From Bagarius yarrelli (lineage: Eukaryota; Chordata; Actinopteri; Siluriformes; Sisoridae): a stretch of 64,000 nt of DNA. The notes beneath the pieces are model-generated. The model was not told where the DNA came from. It did no database searches and saw only the letters and a list, made by a program, of their open reading frames with translations. A program made the translations under genes and the position numbers. The stretch is from contig VCAZ01000092.1 in the NCBI GenBank assembly GCA_005784505.1, positions 1,687,918 through 1,751,917 of the forward strand, written 5' to 3'. This document shows, piece by piece, positions 22,757 to 37,300 of the stretch; position 1 is the stretch's first letter, and each line of letters opens with the position of its first letter.

Positions 22757-25700
22757 GTAGGTTATTTTCATTAACGTCCCAAAAAGGTAATTAAAAAAAA
22801 ATAATATTGGTGCAAAGTGTTTAAAAATAGGTTAAATCTAAAACAGGAAGTGACTAATAAGCAGTTTTACAGGAACCATTAAGGAAATCTGTGTAGAAGC
22901 TTACAATAGTGTTTCCTTATATAAAGCAGGGATGTGAGAACTGTCATTAGAACTCTTGAGGAATTGTTCAAAGGATGTTTCACTTCTGTACGTGAAAAGA
23001 AAAGATCTACACATTAAGCATTTAATTGTCCATTAATCTTTAAGCAATTATATACAAATAAAACCACATTTCTGACATAAAATTATGCTGAAACTGGTCA
23101 AATCTGACGCAAAGACAACAGGAAGGTTTACTAGCCGGAGCAAAATAGCCAAAACCTCTAATAATTTACCTTTAATGGTCATTTATGTTTAAAAATCGTA
23201 AAATCCGATATCGTACTATGTATAAATCATTAACACAAGCGAAAAACATCGTATGGATCAGTAAAACATCTTCATTTTCTTAAGATTTTCTTTTATTATT
23301 AAGTGCTGAATTTCAAACAGACTTGATTAAATGCAACTGAAGCACAATCAGTTATAACAGCGCTTCTTTTGTCCGATTTCTTCATGGCTTCCTCAACACC
23401 ACGGGAGCTGATAAAAAATGATAAAATAACGTTACTAAAGTTAATTCAGGTTAATTCGTAATGCATGGTAAAGTAGCAGTGTTTTCACAGCACCATTTGG
23501 TGACAGCGGGGAAGGAAGGAAGGCATAAAATCGACAAAAAATATTAATTAAAAAAAAAAAGAATGATTAATCTATCGAGGACGCATGCAAACTGTCACCC
23601 ACAGTTTTCACACCAAGTCTTTCTTCATTCCTTAATCAACACATTCCAAAAGAAACCTTTTTATGTAACTTAGTCTTTTACTGTGCCATCTGATAGACCC
23701 AGTAGCACAAGGAAACCTTATATGGAAGTGAAGTGTTTTGGGAAGGTGCTTAACTCTGTTTTTATGATATAAAGTGAATTTTTTATCGATTTTACTTACA
23801 TGGCAAGTAATTAAGGAACTCTGCTTTCTGTATATTACAGGGTTGAATAGTCAATATGGTTTAGTGTGTATACTTAATAACACCCGATATTCCTCAGGTA
23901 ATCAGACTGATGGCTTAATCGGATTAAAACACTTTAATATCCGAATACAATTTCTGGTCTGATTGTAGGGGGTGGTGTAGATCTAAACATATGTGGGAAA
24001 TTTAGGAGTGTGAACGCTTAATTCGGACTATTTTCTCAATCCAGATTCCAAAAAACGTGCCAAGGTGTGAACATTTTTTTTTTAGAATACATGGAACCGA
24101 ATCTTCAAATCGGATTGCAATAAAACATTTTCAATTCCTATAAATACAGTGAAGAGTGATATAGAAAATAAAAACCCAAAATACAAAAACAATGATAAGC
24201 ACATGTTAACATACCTGCTGTCTTCTGTTAGATTCAGGCCACCAGGATGGCAGTCAGAAAGATATTGAAGTCATTAATTTTTAACAGAAGGGGGGGGTGG
24301 GATGATGCTTTAGGATCCGCATGCCATCCATTTTTCATTCCAGTCTTCTCAAGACCAACCGCTGCACAAGCTTGACGTTCCCTCAGTTGTGAAATAACTG
24401 CGGCAGAAACTCTTGCGAAACCCACTGGGTTTCTATTACCTCAGATGATTTAGAAAGGAAAATAGAAAACATCTGGCAATGATTTTAAGGTTAAAACGGT
24501 GGGGGGTTTTTTATGTAACAATACTTTTGAAATAGTTTAAAAATCTAAACGCTCCTAAGAGAAAGAAACTATGCAAGAATGTGAGAAAACAAATCTTACT
24601 TAACTAAATTATTTTGATTAGCTTCTTGCCAAGTTTCTTAATGGACGCCTTTGAATTAAAAAAATATATATTACCAACATTACTTTTTATTCCCATCACA
24701 ATTTTAATGTTTGATGTAGTTAACACCTGGAGTGATGTGATCATGGTGGAAGAAGGCAATGCCGTCACTCTGCGCTGCTCTGAAGAACCTCTTGTAACTC
24801 CCAGACTGGTCAAATGGATGATGATGGGAGACAAGGGGACACGGTGGACTATGCTGTTCTCAGTGGACATTAACCAAGAAAGAGCGGAAGAAAAAAAGCA
24901 AACGCTCCATCAGGCAGGGCGAAGTTTGGAGATATCTGATCGGGTTTTCTTGCGATTTTCTGCCACGGAGGAAAGTGGAGGCCTTTACTCATGCTTGCTA
25001 GAGAAGGAGGACAAGAAGTTTAAAGAAAGGATTATTCTTCTGGCGGTTATTAAACGTTGAGTATCTGTGTTTATCTTCAATAACCTTCAGCTATGTCTGC
25101 AAACAATGTTTGCAGATTTTTTCGATCGGTTTTGTCATGTCACATTAAATCAGAGCTAAAGAGTAGTAACACACTGCACAACACGTAGTGTTAACTACAC
25201 TAATAAATATTCACTTTACGATAGAAATGTATTTAATGACAGGAGTTTATTATTACTGACAAATTATAAGTGTAAATTTGTCAATCCAAATGAAAAAGAT
25301 GACAAATCTTAACAGGGAATATCAAAAAGTTTTAAGACAGGCCAACAGATGGCAGCACAAGCTGCACACCCATTCACAGGAAGCACAGCTTTGCATGGCT
25401 TGTATTTCCATCTTTTGGCATGTCTCAAAACTTTTGGACAGCCGCTCGTTCATGACTGTAATATTTTTTGGACAGTTAAATGTTAAAAGTATCTATATAT
25501 CTGTGTGTGTGTGTTTGTATGTACAGTGACCGTAACTCCGGTGTCTGTCATCCCTATCGAGAGCACTGCCAGGTTGAAAGCTGAAGTCTTTCCTTCCTAT
25601 GCCGTAGCAGGTGGTACATGGCTCTCACCCACTGGTTCACCGTTATCCACCGACATGTCCTCGCCAGGCACCCTGCTCACCAAACTGCCCCGTGTCATCG

Positions 25701-27480
25701 GCAGTGACAGCGGCATGTACACCTGCAACATCAGTGTGAGCGGCCAAAGCAGAAAAGCGGTCTATAGCTATACACTCAGTGTGACAGTGTCCGGTGAGGA
25801 ATCTCATTCTCCTGAACATTCCACCTTGTAGATCTTATACAGTTCATGCTTTAGTACACGTGCAGCCATGCAGAATCACCTGATTAAACGATCAGCTAAT
25901 TATGCGTCTGCATTCCAGTAATATGCAGTGGTGGCTCAAATGGTTAAGGTGCTAAGTTGCTGATCTGAAGACCAGAAACACCTGGGTTTAAGCCCCACCA
26001 CCAGCAAGCCAACCACTGTTGGGTCCTTGAGCAAGACCCTTAACCCTTCCTGCTCCAGGGGCGCTGTATCATAGCTGACCCTGCGCTCTGACCCCAAACT
26101 TACTAAGATGGGATATGTGAAAAACACTGCATTTCATTGGCTCTGTACACGTACCCTGCACAATGACAATAAAGTTGAATATTTATTTTATTTTATTTTT
26201 TTTATATGGGTAAAGATCTTAGTGACTTTGGTTATGATGTCATTGGATGTTGGACTATTCCAGAAATTGTGTGATTTTTCTCACAAAATGATTTTCTTAC
26301 AGCTATTTAAGGATGGATCCTGAACTAATCTCCTGTTGTATGTAGCTCACCCACCTACAAGTTCCCCCATGTTGTGTGTTTTGAAATTCTTTTCTGCTCA
26401 CCACAGTTTTATAGGTGGATACTGTCATGAAAAATGTTTAAAGATCAGTTGTTGAAATACTCCATCCAGCACAATAAGTCTCAGACACCATCTGTAGCTA
26501 TTTCTGATTTCCAGAACATTCTGGGAACCTACGGAAAATGTTTCCCTACAAATAACAAAACAGAAACCATATGCTAACAGTAGAGGAACATTATGTGTTT
26601 GCTATGTCATATCTTGCACTGCCGCCACATGACTGGCTGAATGGATAGAAAAACAGGTGCACGGTAATTTTCGATAAACCGCGAAGCGTACAAATCTGTG
26701 TATTTAGTTGTGAAAGTCTCTGGATGAGTGGTTAAAGGCGGTTTCCACAGTGTTGTCTTGTCTTGGTTGTCTTGTCATTTATTGTGGCTGGATGAAGAAA
26801 GGTTTCATAAGATGAGTGTTAAAAATGTGAGTTCTACTACATTTTCCAGGAAGACTGAAAGAGAAAAATTAAGCGTAAGGTCACTTGTGTAAATAGCAGA
26901 AGCTTATCAAATATCTTCAGCTCAGTTGATATGGGATTTAATATAAATGTTTATACCTGACTTTAAACAGAGATTAGAGCAATCCAGCAGTGACTGAAAT
27001 CAGACTGTGGAATAAAAAGACATTAATTTAAACATACAGGTTACACGGGTGTAAAAAACCTCACTGATCTGTTGCTCAGATATTAGAGTGACATGTGCGG
27101 CATGTGTAAGTCTCACAAGTGTGTTTAGGACATAGACTGATACTATCTTTGGAAGCTAATGTTATTAGCACTAAGCAAACAGAGACCAGTCCTCTCTGAT
27201 TACTGTCAACAATAAGAGAAGAACAAAATTCTGTATATACACAAAGCCTTGCTCACATGATGACTAATATACAAACAGCATGAATAAAAGACAGACAGAC
27301 AGCCAGCTGGACAACCAGCCAGACAGCCAGCTGGACAGAAAGACACATAGAGGGATAGACAGACAGAAGGCTAGACAGATATACAGCTGGACGGACGGCC
27401 AAACAAACAGACAGACAGGCAGAGACAGACAGCCAGCCAGCCAGATATATAAATTGGATGGATGGATGGATGGATGGATG

Positions 27481-27541
<61 letters not shown>

Positions 27542-30500
27542 ACAGTCAGCCAGCAAGTCAGTCATCCAAACAGACAGCCAATTAGATAGATAGATAGATA
27601 GACAGACAGATAGATAGACAGATATCACTTGATATTGAAATGTTAACAGTTTAGGGTTTATGGTACACTTAGTTTGTGATGTAATGAATCAGTATTGATC
27701 TATTTATTAATATAACTTACAATTGTTTTATTTAATATTCAACTGAGCAGCTGAGGGTTAAGGACCTTGCAGAGGGGCCCAGTGTTGGCAGCCTCCTGGT
27801 GCCAGGAATTGAACCCATAATCTTTAGTTCTGCAGTTCAATGCTGTAAGCACTTAATATTTGAATGCATTAGGTATATTGAGCTGAGGCTTCTTAAGGAT
27901 CTTGCCAAACTTCTCAGGTTTGCTCAGGTTTGGAAGCTTAACATGGACACCACCACGCAGCCCTGTCCCCAGGTTAGATGGGCAGGTGAGAACGTAGCCC
28001 AGGTGCTCATTTCACATAAACTCATGACCCTGCTCTTTAAAGAGAGACTCAATCTTTGTGAGCCCTTTGTGTTAGGTATATTAAGGGATGTTATGAACAT
28101 GTGATATCTGATATGTCACTGTAAGTATTTCTGGGGTTGGGTTTGTTAGAGAAATCTAAGCCATGTATACTAAGGTGATATACTGTACATAGTGCGGCGT
28201 TGGATTAAAATAAAAGAATATAAAGTGTCTCAGTGAGGTGTGGCTCACACTGTACCGGAGGAACAGAGCAGTGTCTCGAAAAGAGTTACTGCAGATTACA
28301 ACATGCTTGAAGGCCATTTTTAAAGACAAAGATATGATTAGTTCTGTGGCGTGAAAAGAAATGGAAAACGGCTGTTATAGGAAATAAGTCCATTTCACCT
28401 GGATATAAAGAGGTGGTAGTTCAGTGGTTAAGGTGTTCGACAGCTAACGGGAGGGTTGTAGGTTCGATTCCCAGTACCACCATTTTACAGCTACCACTGT
28501 ATAAATGTGATAAATGTATGAGGGTGTCAGCCAAATGGCAGAAATATAAATCTAATTAGTTGGGTTTTTTAGTGTTTGTCTAAGTGATAACAGCTGTATT
28601 TATCAGACAAATGCACAAAAAATAATTGTAAAAATTTGAAGGCAAGGTGTAAATAAAGTCACCGATTAATACAGAAGCACTGGTTGTGTTCTAGATGCAT
28701 TGCATCATGGCTGATCCTGTGCTACGATCTTTCGTTTCTATCTCTCTCTTTCTTATCACAGAGAGGCAAGTGGCATGGTTCCCGAACATTACATATGGTA
28801 AGACTTTCTGCCTCCATTGTCTTAGCCATGCACAACACCGATCAGCTCTCAGACTCACACACACGCCTGCTGTCTCATCCCATCTGGTTTTGCCTGTAAC
28901 ACTTTCTGCTAAACCAAATATTCGACATCATTAAGCAAACATCATGTGCTTTAGCAACCTCCCTCGCTCGCTCGCTCGCTCGCCGTGCACTGTTTTACAG
29001 ACAGAAGGTGTTATATCATCCCTGACTTGTTTATTTAGGGAGAAGTTGGTAAACTTACGCACACCTACACACAAAGGCAAGTGAGCACAATGAGTACATG
29101 TTTGATTTGTGTCATGTGTTCCTGAGGAAACTTTACATCGAACAATAATATCCTCATTCCAGTGCCTCTTCCTGTCTCTTTGCTCTCGCTGCTTTCACAC
29201 TCACAATGCTGCATTTGCATGTCTTAACGCGTAACAATTTCCCCTTACGAGCAACTTTCTGAATCAAACTAAATGATGGTGTTGCCCTATTGCTATTAAT
29301 TGACACTGGATTTTCCTTTGCCGAGCCTCTTTCTTTCTTTCGCTTTTGTTTAAGCCTGTACTTACAAACCCTTGCTGTTTCCTGTAGAGGAAATCCCCAC
29401 TGGGGATGTACCGGTATTTATTTAGCTCATTTGAGTCAGTATGGATGAGCAGTTGGGGGGTAAAAGTCGGTAGGTTTTTAGCAGTAGAATATTCTTAGAC
29501 GAATTTGCGATTTGTTTCCACTATTATAGAATAAAAGATTATGAACAGACAACTAAAGCAGAAACAGAAAATACTACTCGATATGTCAAATATAATAATT
29601 AATAATATTTGCATGTTCTATGCTGTTGCCTCATGATATCAGATTGCGTTTAGATGGTTGGACAGAGGCTCCATTTGTACAGGACAGTTTGTTAGTCTCC
29701 GCCTCATCATCACACCCACAAACCATTGACTGAACATCTGGTAGAAAAAAAAAAAAAACTGTAAAAGCTCACAGGATACTGAAAGTCACATTGATTGATT
29801 GGGTTCTACCAGATAAGAATGAGCTGGATTTTTCAAATGATTCCAAATGATGTAAAGTTCTTGGTATAGATTTGTCCTCCTGATTTAACAGTTTAAAAAC
29901 ATGTTATAACATGTTAATGTTAAGAAAATACAACTATATCTCTAGTATCCTTTTCAAAACAGGAGGGATAAATGATCAATTTAATGGTTGCAAGCCATTT
30001 ACATGGAGACATTGATGTTACACATTCACGTCCCTTAACATAACGCTAAAAGAAAACGAGCTGTGATTGGTTGCTTAACATGTCAGTCAGTCGACCTTTT
30101 AACCAATAAAATCGGCGATGTAGTCCACACCCAATAATGACCTAATGCCAGTCTGAAGATCTGACTACACAAGACCGACAGGAACAACGAGTGTCCTTTC
30201 TAAGCTAATGTTATCTCAAGCCAAATCATTTGAACTCCCTTGACACACACACACACATTCCACGCAGATGGATAATTTTTCCAAATAATTTGCGGCGATA
30301 TTTTGGAGAACCCATCCCAATGGACCACTAGTAATTATGTAACCTGCACATTTTAAATCAGGCTTTTACCAAAAGTAATCAAAATAAAAATGAATTCATA
30401 TTTAAAGGATTTCGCTCATGCATTTCGAACCCTTGCCCACAGTCTCTCTCTCTGCAGAGTGTGTAAACAGTGACTATATTGTTTCGACGATGCCGTGACA

Positions 30501-33500
30501 GCACCGGAGCGACACACACATTCCTACAGCCGGAATCTGATACACACTGATAAGGATTATGTTCTTTTTCTCTCTAGCACTGACAATGACAATGTCCCTG
30601 TGCACAAAACCCCTACACTCTATGAAGACATGCTGTGTTCTGATTGGAGCAGAAGAACTTGAGTGTCCAGTATAGAAACCTGACTCAACTCCATTAAACA
30701 CCTTTAAGATGAACTGGAACACTGACTGACCGAACTCCCAGACCTCCTTAACTGACATTAGTGTCTGATCTCATTAATACTATTGTAGCTGAATAAGTAA
30801 ATAGCCACAGTCACTCAACACAATAAAGTGAAAAAAGTGCACAGATGTTTCTGGAATTTGAAATCTGGAATCGGATTGGATTGGATAGATATGAAGATAT
30901 TAATTTTTTTTGCTTACAATATATTTATAAGTAGTAGTATTACATAGTATTCATAACAGTATAGTATTTATCAATTTATTAACTTAGTGATGTCAAAAAT
31001 GATCAAATCCAAAGAGTTGCAGTGGCTTTTGTTTCCAGACCACAGGGTGTGAAGTGGAAATGGTTTGGATTAAGATAATCTAATGAAGATTTGAAATTTA
31101 AACATTGATTAATACCGATTCTGATCTTTTGGCCTCTTTGTCCGATTCTGATCTTTTGGTCTCTTTGTCCAGCAGGACCGCTGTGGAGTCTGGCAACTCT
31201 TTCTCAATCAGCTGTCACGCTTCCCTGCACCAATATCAGAGGCGACTACGTCCTGCTCTACTGGTGGCGCCCGGATTCGCCACGTGCCTCACCTGAGCTG
31301 ATTTTTCAGTTTGACCGATGGAGAGATACCAGTCAGCAGTCTAAAGTCCACCTTAGTCTGCTTAACCGTTCCGCCGCACTTTCTGGAAACTTCTCCTTCC
31401 TCCTGAGGCCGGAGTTGAACGACGCAGGCCGCTATCAGTGTGAGGTCTTCAGGGACGACCAAGTTTTTGCTCAGGTCACAGCACTGACTGTTTTAAACGG
31501 TAAATATGGTACAACCACATTTCCAAAAAAAATGTAAAAAATTGGGATCAGATTTTTTCCATAATTGTTTTTTAAAATGTTCTTAGTTTACACATTTGTA
31601 CAAACAATTGTATATATAAGTGTCTGAGATTCTGTTTTTATGTTGATTTACACAGCGTCCTAACTTGTTTGGAAACGGGGTTGTATTTTAGCTGATATAA
31701 GTTCAATTCATTTCAATTCAGTTTTATTTCTATAGCGGTTTTAATAATGGACATTGTCTCAAAGCAGCTTTACAGAAAATAAGTAACAATACAAAAGTCT
31801 ACGATTAATGCTGGAGGAAAAAAACAACAACAAAAAAAAAGTAAGCTCTAGTAAGCAAGCCTGGGGGGCGAACGTGGCAAAGAAAAACTCCCTTAGATGG
31901 TATGAGGCAGAAACCTTAAGAGGACTCAAAATCCCCCAAAATCCCCAAACACCCTAATAAGGGGGACCCATTATAAAAGTAAAAAAAGAAAAATAGAAAT
32001 TTATAAAAAAAAAAACCCATAAATTATAAAGAACACATAATGTCAGTCATAAATCATACCGTGTGTGTAGCACTTCACTGAATTGCCGATTACACAGGAA
32101 AAGAAATCCATACATACAGGATTGTATTTCCAATTACACTGTCTCTGAAATCAATCACCGATACCAGCATCCACCAGTTTATTCTACTTGGTACGCTCAT
32201 TTTCATGCCTTCCATGTGACCCCCCCCATCTTATTTTCCTTCTTGTTCCTCTCCTGCTTTTCATTCACCGTCATGTCTTTGCCTTTCAAGGACCCCCTTT
32301 CTGTTTTTCGCATGCTAATATAATGGCTTTTAGTAGGCCTCATTAAAGATCTCATTATATGTAATTACACCTGCTGCCAGTCGCTACTGACGACGCTGCC
32401 ATTACCGTGAAAACTGGTGGGCTCAATTAGACCAGGATTGATTCAGATTTGAGAAGGAGAAGACACAGTGCATCAGTCACGGTCAGCTGCGGTCGGTCTG
32501 TTATCCACCTAGCTAATGAATACGCATCAACTTAACCTTTCTTTTTCTGATTTTTTCCCTGTTCTCTGTTCAGGCTATAGCACATCTTCCTCGTCCTCTG
32601 TGGATCTGAACTGTGTGTACAAAGAGCGTTCTCTGGTAGCTTCAGTAAAATGGATGCACATCCAGAGACCTGACCACCAGCTGCATTCAAGTGCAGTTCT
32701 GGGACGGATAATCTCCACCATCAAACTCCCAATAACACCAGACACAGCCGGCCAGTACGCCTGCATTCTGAAACTGAAAAACGGCCAAAGCGTCAGATAT
32801 CTTCACACTGCCGTGATGCCTCGTACAGGTAAGAGCACGAGAACTCTGAACACGTCTTACAAACCCTCATCATCAACTCAACAGTCGGAATGAAGCGCCA
32901 TTTACAATCTTTCCCGTGTAAAACCCTTTGCTCAAACTAGCGTGGATGAAAAAAAAAAAAATCCATGCTGTGAAAAAGGAAAGAGCAGGAAACGAACACT
33001 TTCAAGCCAGAGACAGCAACCTCCATATGCAAAATCTCTTTATTTAGGCTTTGCCACTAATCCTGTTTAGAATCCTGAGCAAGGATGTTCAAAAACATTG
33101 CCAGACACCATCACCACAGGCACATCCATAATCATATCCCCAAATAGGCAGGCTGAGGTCAAAAAAGCCGGGATCAGAAAGCGTACTGGAAAAAGGGGAA
33201 TACCGAAAGAGGCGGGGATTAAAAAAAATTATAAATAGAAACATTTTATTACTGCTGGTAAACATGTCGAAGAGAAAAGGGAAGTGATGGATAATAAGGT
33301 GTATAAATATTTCTTTGCATCATGTGTCATCATTATTCTTGCAGGTCAGAGCAGATCAGGGAGTGAATTTCAACGGGTCAGTGAAAAAGGTCAAATTCCA
33401 CACTCCTTACATTCACTTAGTCAGTGGACTGGCACTTGAATTACAGCCAAACTATGACTATTAACATTTTATTCAAGCCTATAATCACACTCCCACTAGG

Positions 33501-34335
33501 ACATACAGCAGATTCCAGAACCCAAACAGATCTCTCAATACAGAACTGTGCTCTGGAGTGCTCAGAGACCTCACTGACTAGAATTGCAACACTGGGCACA
33601 ATTTTCACGATACGTGCTGCTGGTATTAGGGGCGGGACTTAAGCTTAAGTATTTTGGGGGTAAAAGATGGGGCAGTGGTGGCTCAAATGTTTAAGGTGCT
33701 GAGTTGCTGATCTGAAGACCAGAAACACCTGGGCTCAAGCCCCACCACCGGCAAGCCAACCACTGTTGGGTCCTTGAGCAAGACCCTTAACCCCTCCTGC
33801 TCCAGGGGCGCTGTATTATAGCTGACCCTGCGCTCTGACCCCCAACCTACTAAGATGGGATATGCATTTCATTGGCTCTGTACACGTACCTTGCACAATG
33901 ACAATAAAGTTGAATATTATTTTTATTATTATTAATTTCAAAGGCAAATATGACCAAAGTGACATTTCTGTCACTCCTCAACTTCAAAAGCAAATGATAA
34001 CAACAACACGATGCTTTATTCATTTAATGGTAAAAAAATGTAAACTCAGTTAAGTAAAGGTATGATATACTGTATGATTCTGCCAGTGTTTTACTGTTAT
34101 TCAGTGTTTTTAGATTAATATTAAAGCTGCATTCATATGCTGTGTATGTTGCCAGAGGTAAACCTATCCATCCATCCCTCCATCCATCCCTCCATCCAGC
34201 CATCCATCCAGCCACCTATTAATCAATCTATCCACCAATTTATTGATCTATCCATCCATCCACCTATCCATCCATATATCTATATATCCATCTATCCACC
34301 TATCCATCCATTTATTCTTCCATCCAAATATCCAC

Positions 34336-34392
<57 letters not shown>

Positions 34393-37300
34393 CATATAAA
34401 CAAAATAGAATATAAATGTTTTGGGGTTTTTTTAAACAAAATGCTTATTCTTTAACAAAATATAAATTTTATCTTGAAGGTGGAGGATACCTTACTGCAC
34501 AATACAATACAATCCTCATATATTAACAGTAGCGGATCGTCACCTGCTAAAAAACTACATAATACATGAGTCTGCTAAGTGCAACCCGCACAAACCTGTT
34601 TTCCAGTCACCCTATTAGTAATTAGACTATTACCAGTTATTCATCAGGCAAATAAATAAACAAAAATAAGCTGGAATTAACAACAAAAACATTATTCTAA
34701 GTCTGTCTCATCCTTATCATTAACCATTATCTTTTTTTTTCTTTTCTACCTTTTTCTTGCTTCTGGCTGCCAGACGAATAAATATTAACAAATGTAATAG
34801 TAAGCGAGCGCAGTGCTAGTTTAAAACCAGTCGACGCGTTATAAAGAAAAGCAAGCACAGCCAGAGAATGCAGAGATATACATTGCCTCATGTTATATTA
34901 CTAATGACATTTCCAATATCAACAGTCAAACTGTCTGTGACTCCTTCAAACCGTCTGCCTTGCCTGTCCTATTGCTACATATCTCTGTATGTTGCATTTG
35001 ACTCCTGAAGCTCATTTTAAGTGCGTCATGTCCAGGTGATTAGTTTAACTAACAAACAACCCGTTTTTACAGGTACCCTGATGTCCCAATATTTGGAAAT
35101 GGACATTTAGACATTTTATCAAACTAGTCTAGTATAAAATGAGTCATGACACACGAGTCAGGTTAGCTTTTAGTGTGAGAGGATTTTTTCCTCTGTTGGA
35201 TAACCATTGAAAAAACAGTCTTTTTTATTATTGATAATTATGATAAAAGCAATTAAGCCATCTGGAAAAGCAAAAATAGGTTTTATATCCATTTATTTTT
35301 GTTTACTGGACAGATTTAATTATAAATAATGAGATTTTTTTTTATGAAAATATTCCTCCTATGAGGCAAGATGGGCCTAAAACAGAACTACTTACGACAA
35401 ACTAAAATGTTGACATCATCAGTACCTTCTGTCATATGAGTCAATAGCCACCACCATCATTGGGTGAGACATGACACAGATATTAATAAATAAAAATAAA
35501 ATATTCACCTTCATTGTCATTGTGGAAGGTACGTGTACAGAGCCAAGGACATGCAGTGTTTTTCACATATCCCATCTTAGTAAGTTGGGGGTCAGAGCGC
35601 AGGGTCGGCTATGATACAGCGCCCCTGGAGCAGGAAGGGTTAAGGGTCTTGCTCAAGGACCCAACAGTGGTTGGCTTGCTGGTGGTGGGGCTTGAACCCA
35701 GGTGTTCCTGGTCTTCAAATCAGCAACTCAGCACCTTAAACCATTTGAGCCACCACTGCCCCATTGCAGATATGCGGAACAACTCACCAAAACAAGAAAA
35801 TTATCTTTTAATAGCATATCTTTATATTCTATAACAGTCATTTATTATCTTTATATTCTATAACACATTTTTGACGAATGCCCCCTTAGGTCAAGTTGAA
35901 ACCCTTTACCACCCCCACACCTCAACCCACATCCCCTACACACAACTGGATGTTTTCTGTATTCAAGGCCATCATTTAATCAGACCCCCATTTAATATAA
36001 GTGACAGTTATTGCATTATTTGAATAAAAATTCATTAATGAAATTAATAATTAATTAATAATCCTTGTTAAATTAGAATAATTTTTTTCGGTTGCGCTAA
36101 TTCATGTCTTGCGAAACCTAACAAACTTCCTGGTAGATCGTCTTACCACACCCGTTTTTTTAGTGACCACCATAAGCCGATTTAACAACAACAACAAAAA
36201 TTAACTCCCCAATGTTCTTCAGGAAACCAGAGATGAATTGTTTTTACACCAAATAAAATACTGTGAAGCCAGAAATTGTTGCAGTAAAATAAAAGTAGTG
36301 TGAAATCAGTAATTTATACCAGTGTAGTTATTCTATAAAACAGAAACTTATTAGCAAATTTCCGTGCTAAATGAATGACATAATAGCAGATCGTATCTTG
36401 TTTTCAAGGAATGTCCCTGAAACCAGGTACTTCCTGTTATCAATTCCTGTTAACTCTCTAAACAGTTGTTCCGCAAACAACTTTGACGGCTGTGGCGTTA
36501 CAAGTACAAATCTGTCCCTGTGCAAGTGGTTACAACAGAAAAAGACACTTTGATAGGAAGAGCGCATTGATCCCAACCTCACAAACGGAACTACTGTTCG
36601 TGAAAATTCTTTCGGACTCTTTTAGCCAATCAGATTAGAAAATTCAGCAGCTGTATAAAGTGGTGTAAAGTATCTTTACTACAAATTGTGTAAGGTGCTG
36701 GATTGCTAATTGGAAGATCAGGGTTCAATTCCAGGCACGACTGGAAAGGTGCCACTGTTGGGCCCCCTGAGCAAGGCCCTTAAACCCTAATTTTAAAAAA
36801 GCTCAGTTGTATTTTAAAAAATGTAAGTCGCTCTGGATAATTGCCAAATGCTGCAAATGTAAATGTGTCTTCCTGGTTTTTTTTAAAAAAAAAAAAAGGT
36901 TGACCCAACATGACCCCCTTAACACCCCCCCCCAGCCTTTAAGGTGACAGAAGTCGGTTTCTTGATTGTTACAGTAAGATAATACAACACAATAGAGCGT
37001 CGCATTCTTTGCATGTCTGCTCCTTGCATGTAAATCCAACTACAGTATTTTCTCATCATGGTGTTGGGATTTTGAATCCACACAGCACAGATACATGACG
37101 TAATGCAAACCATTCATTCTCTCCCGTCCTCCCTCCCTCCCTCCCTCCAGTCCTCACTCCCTCTTAGAATTCCTCTGAAGCGTGACGGATTTGTAGGATT
37201 TGTCACTCATGATATCATATCATTTTGTTTGCCGTAGCATTGTTTTGTGTGTGTGTAAGTGCACGGCAAAGACACTGAAATTTCAGCGTCGCACAACACT

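Larger units (their letters stand above)
26183..28760. other. g6f-like intron 3, left part
   Basis: Contains a GACA/GATA array (27280-27628), SINE fragments at 27740-27855 (-) and 28410-28545 (+), and otherwise unique AT-rich DNA. Confidence 0.55.

Noticed and set aside
24614..24719. Upstream in-frame ATGs as the start of the g6f-like Ig exon
   Set aside because: The stretch is a pyrimidine-rich intron end, and a real signal-peptide exon at 22684 joins in phase.
28411..28483. tRNA gene
   Set aside because: Good A and B boxes but no complete cloverleaf or matching acceptor stem; the body continues as a SINE seen many times.
33344..33361. Possible 18-nt micro-exon after an acceptor at 33343
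   Set aside because: Phase would fit, but the donor GTGAAT is weak and nothing else supports it.
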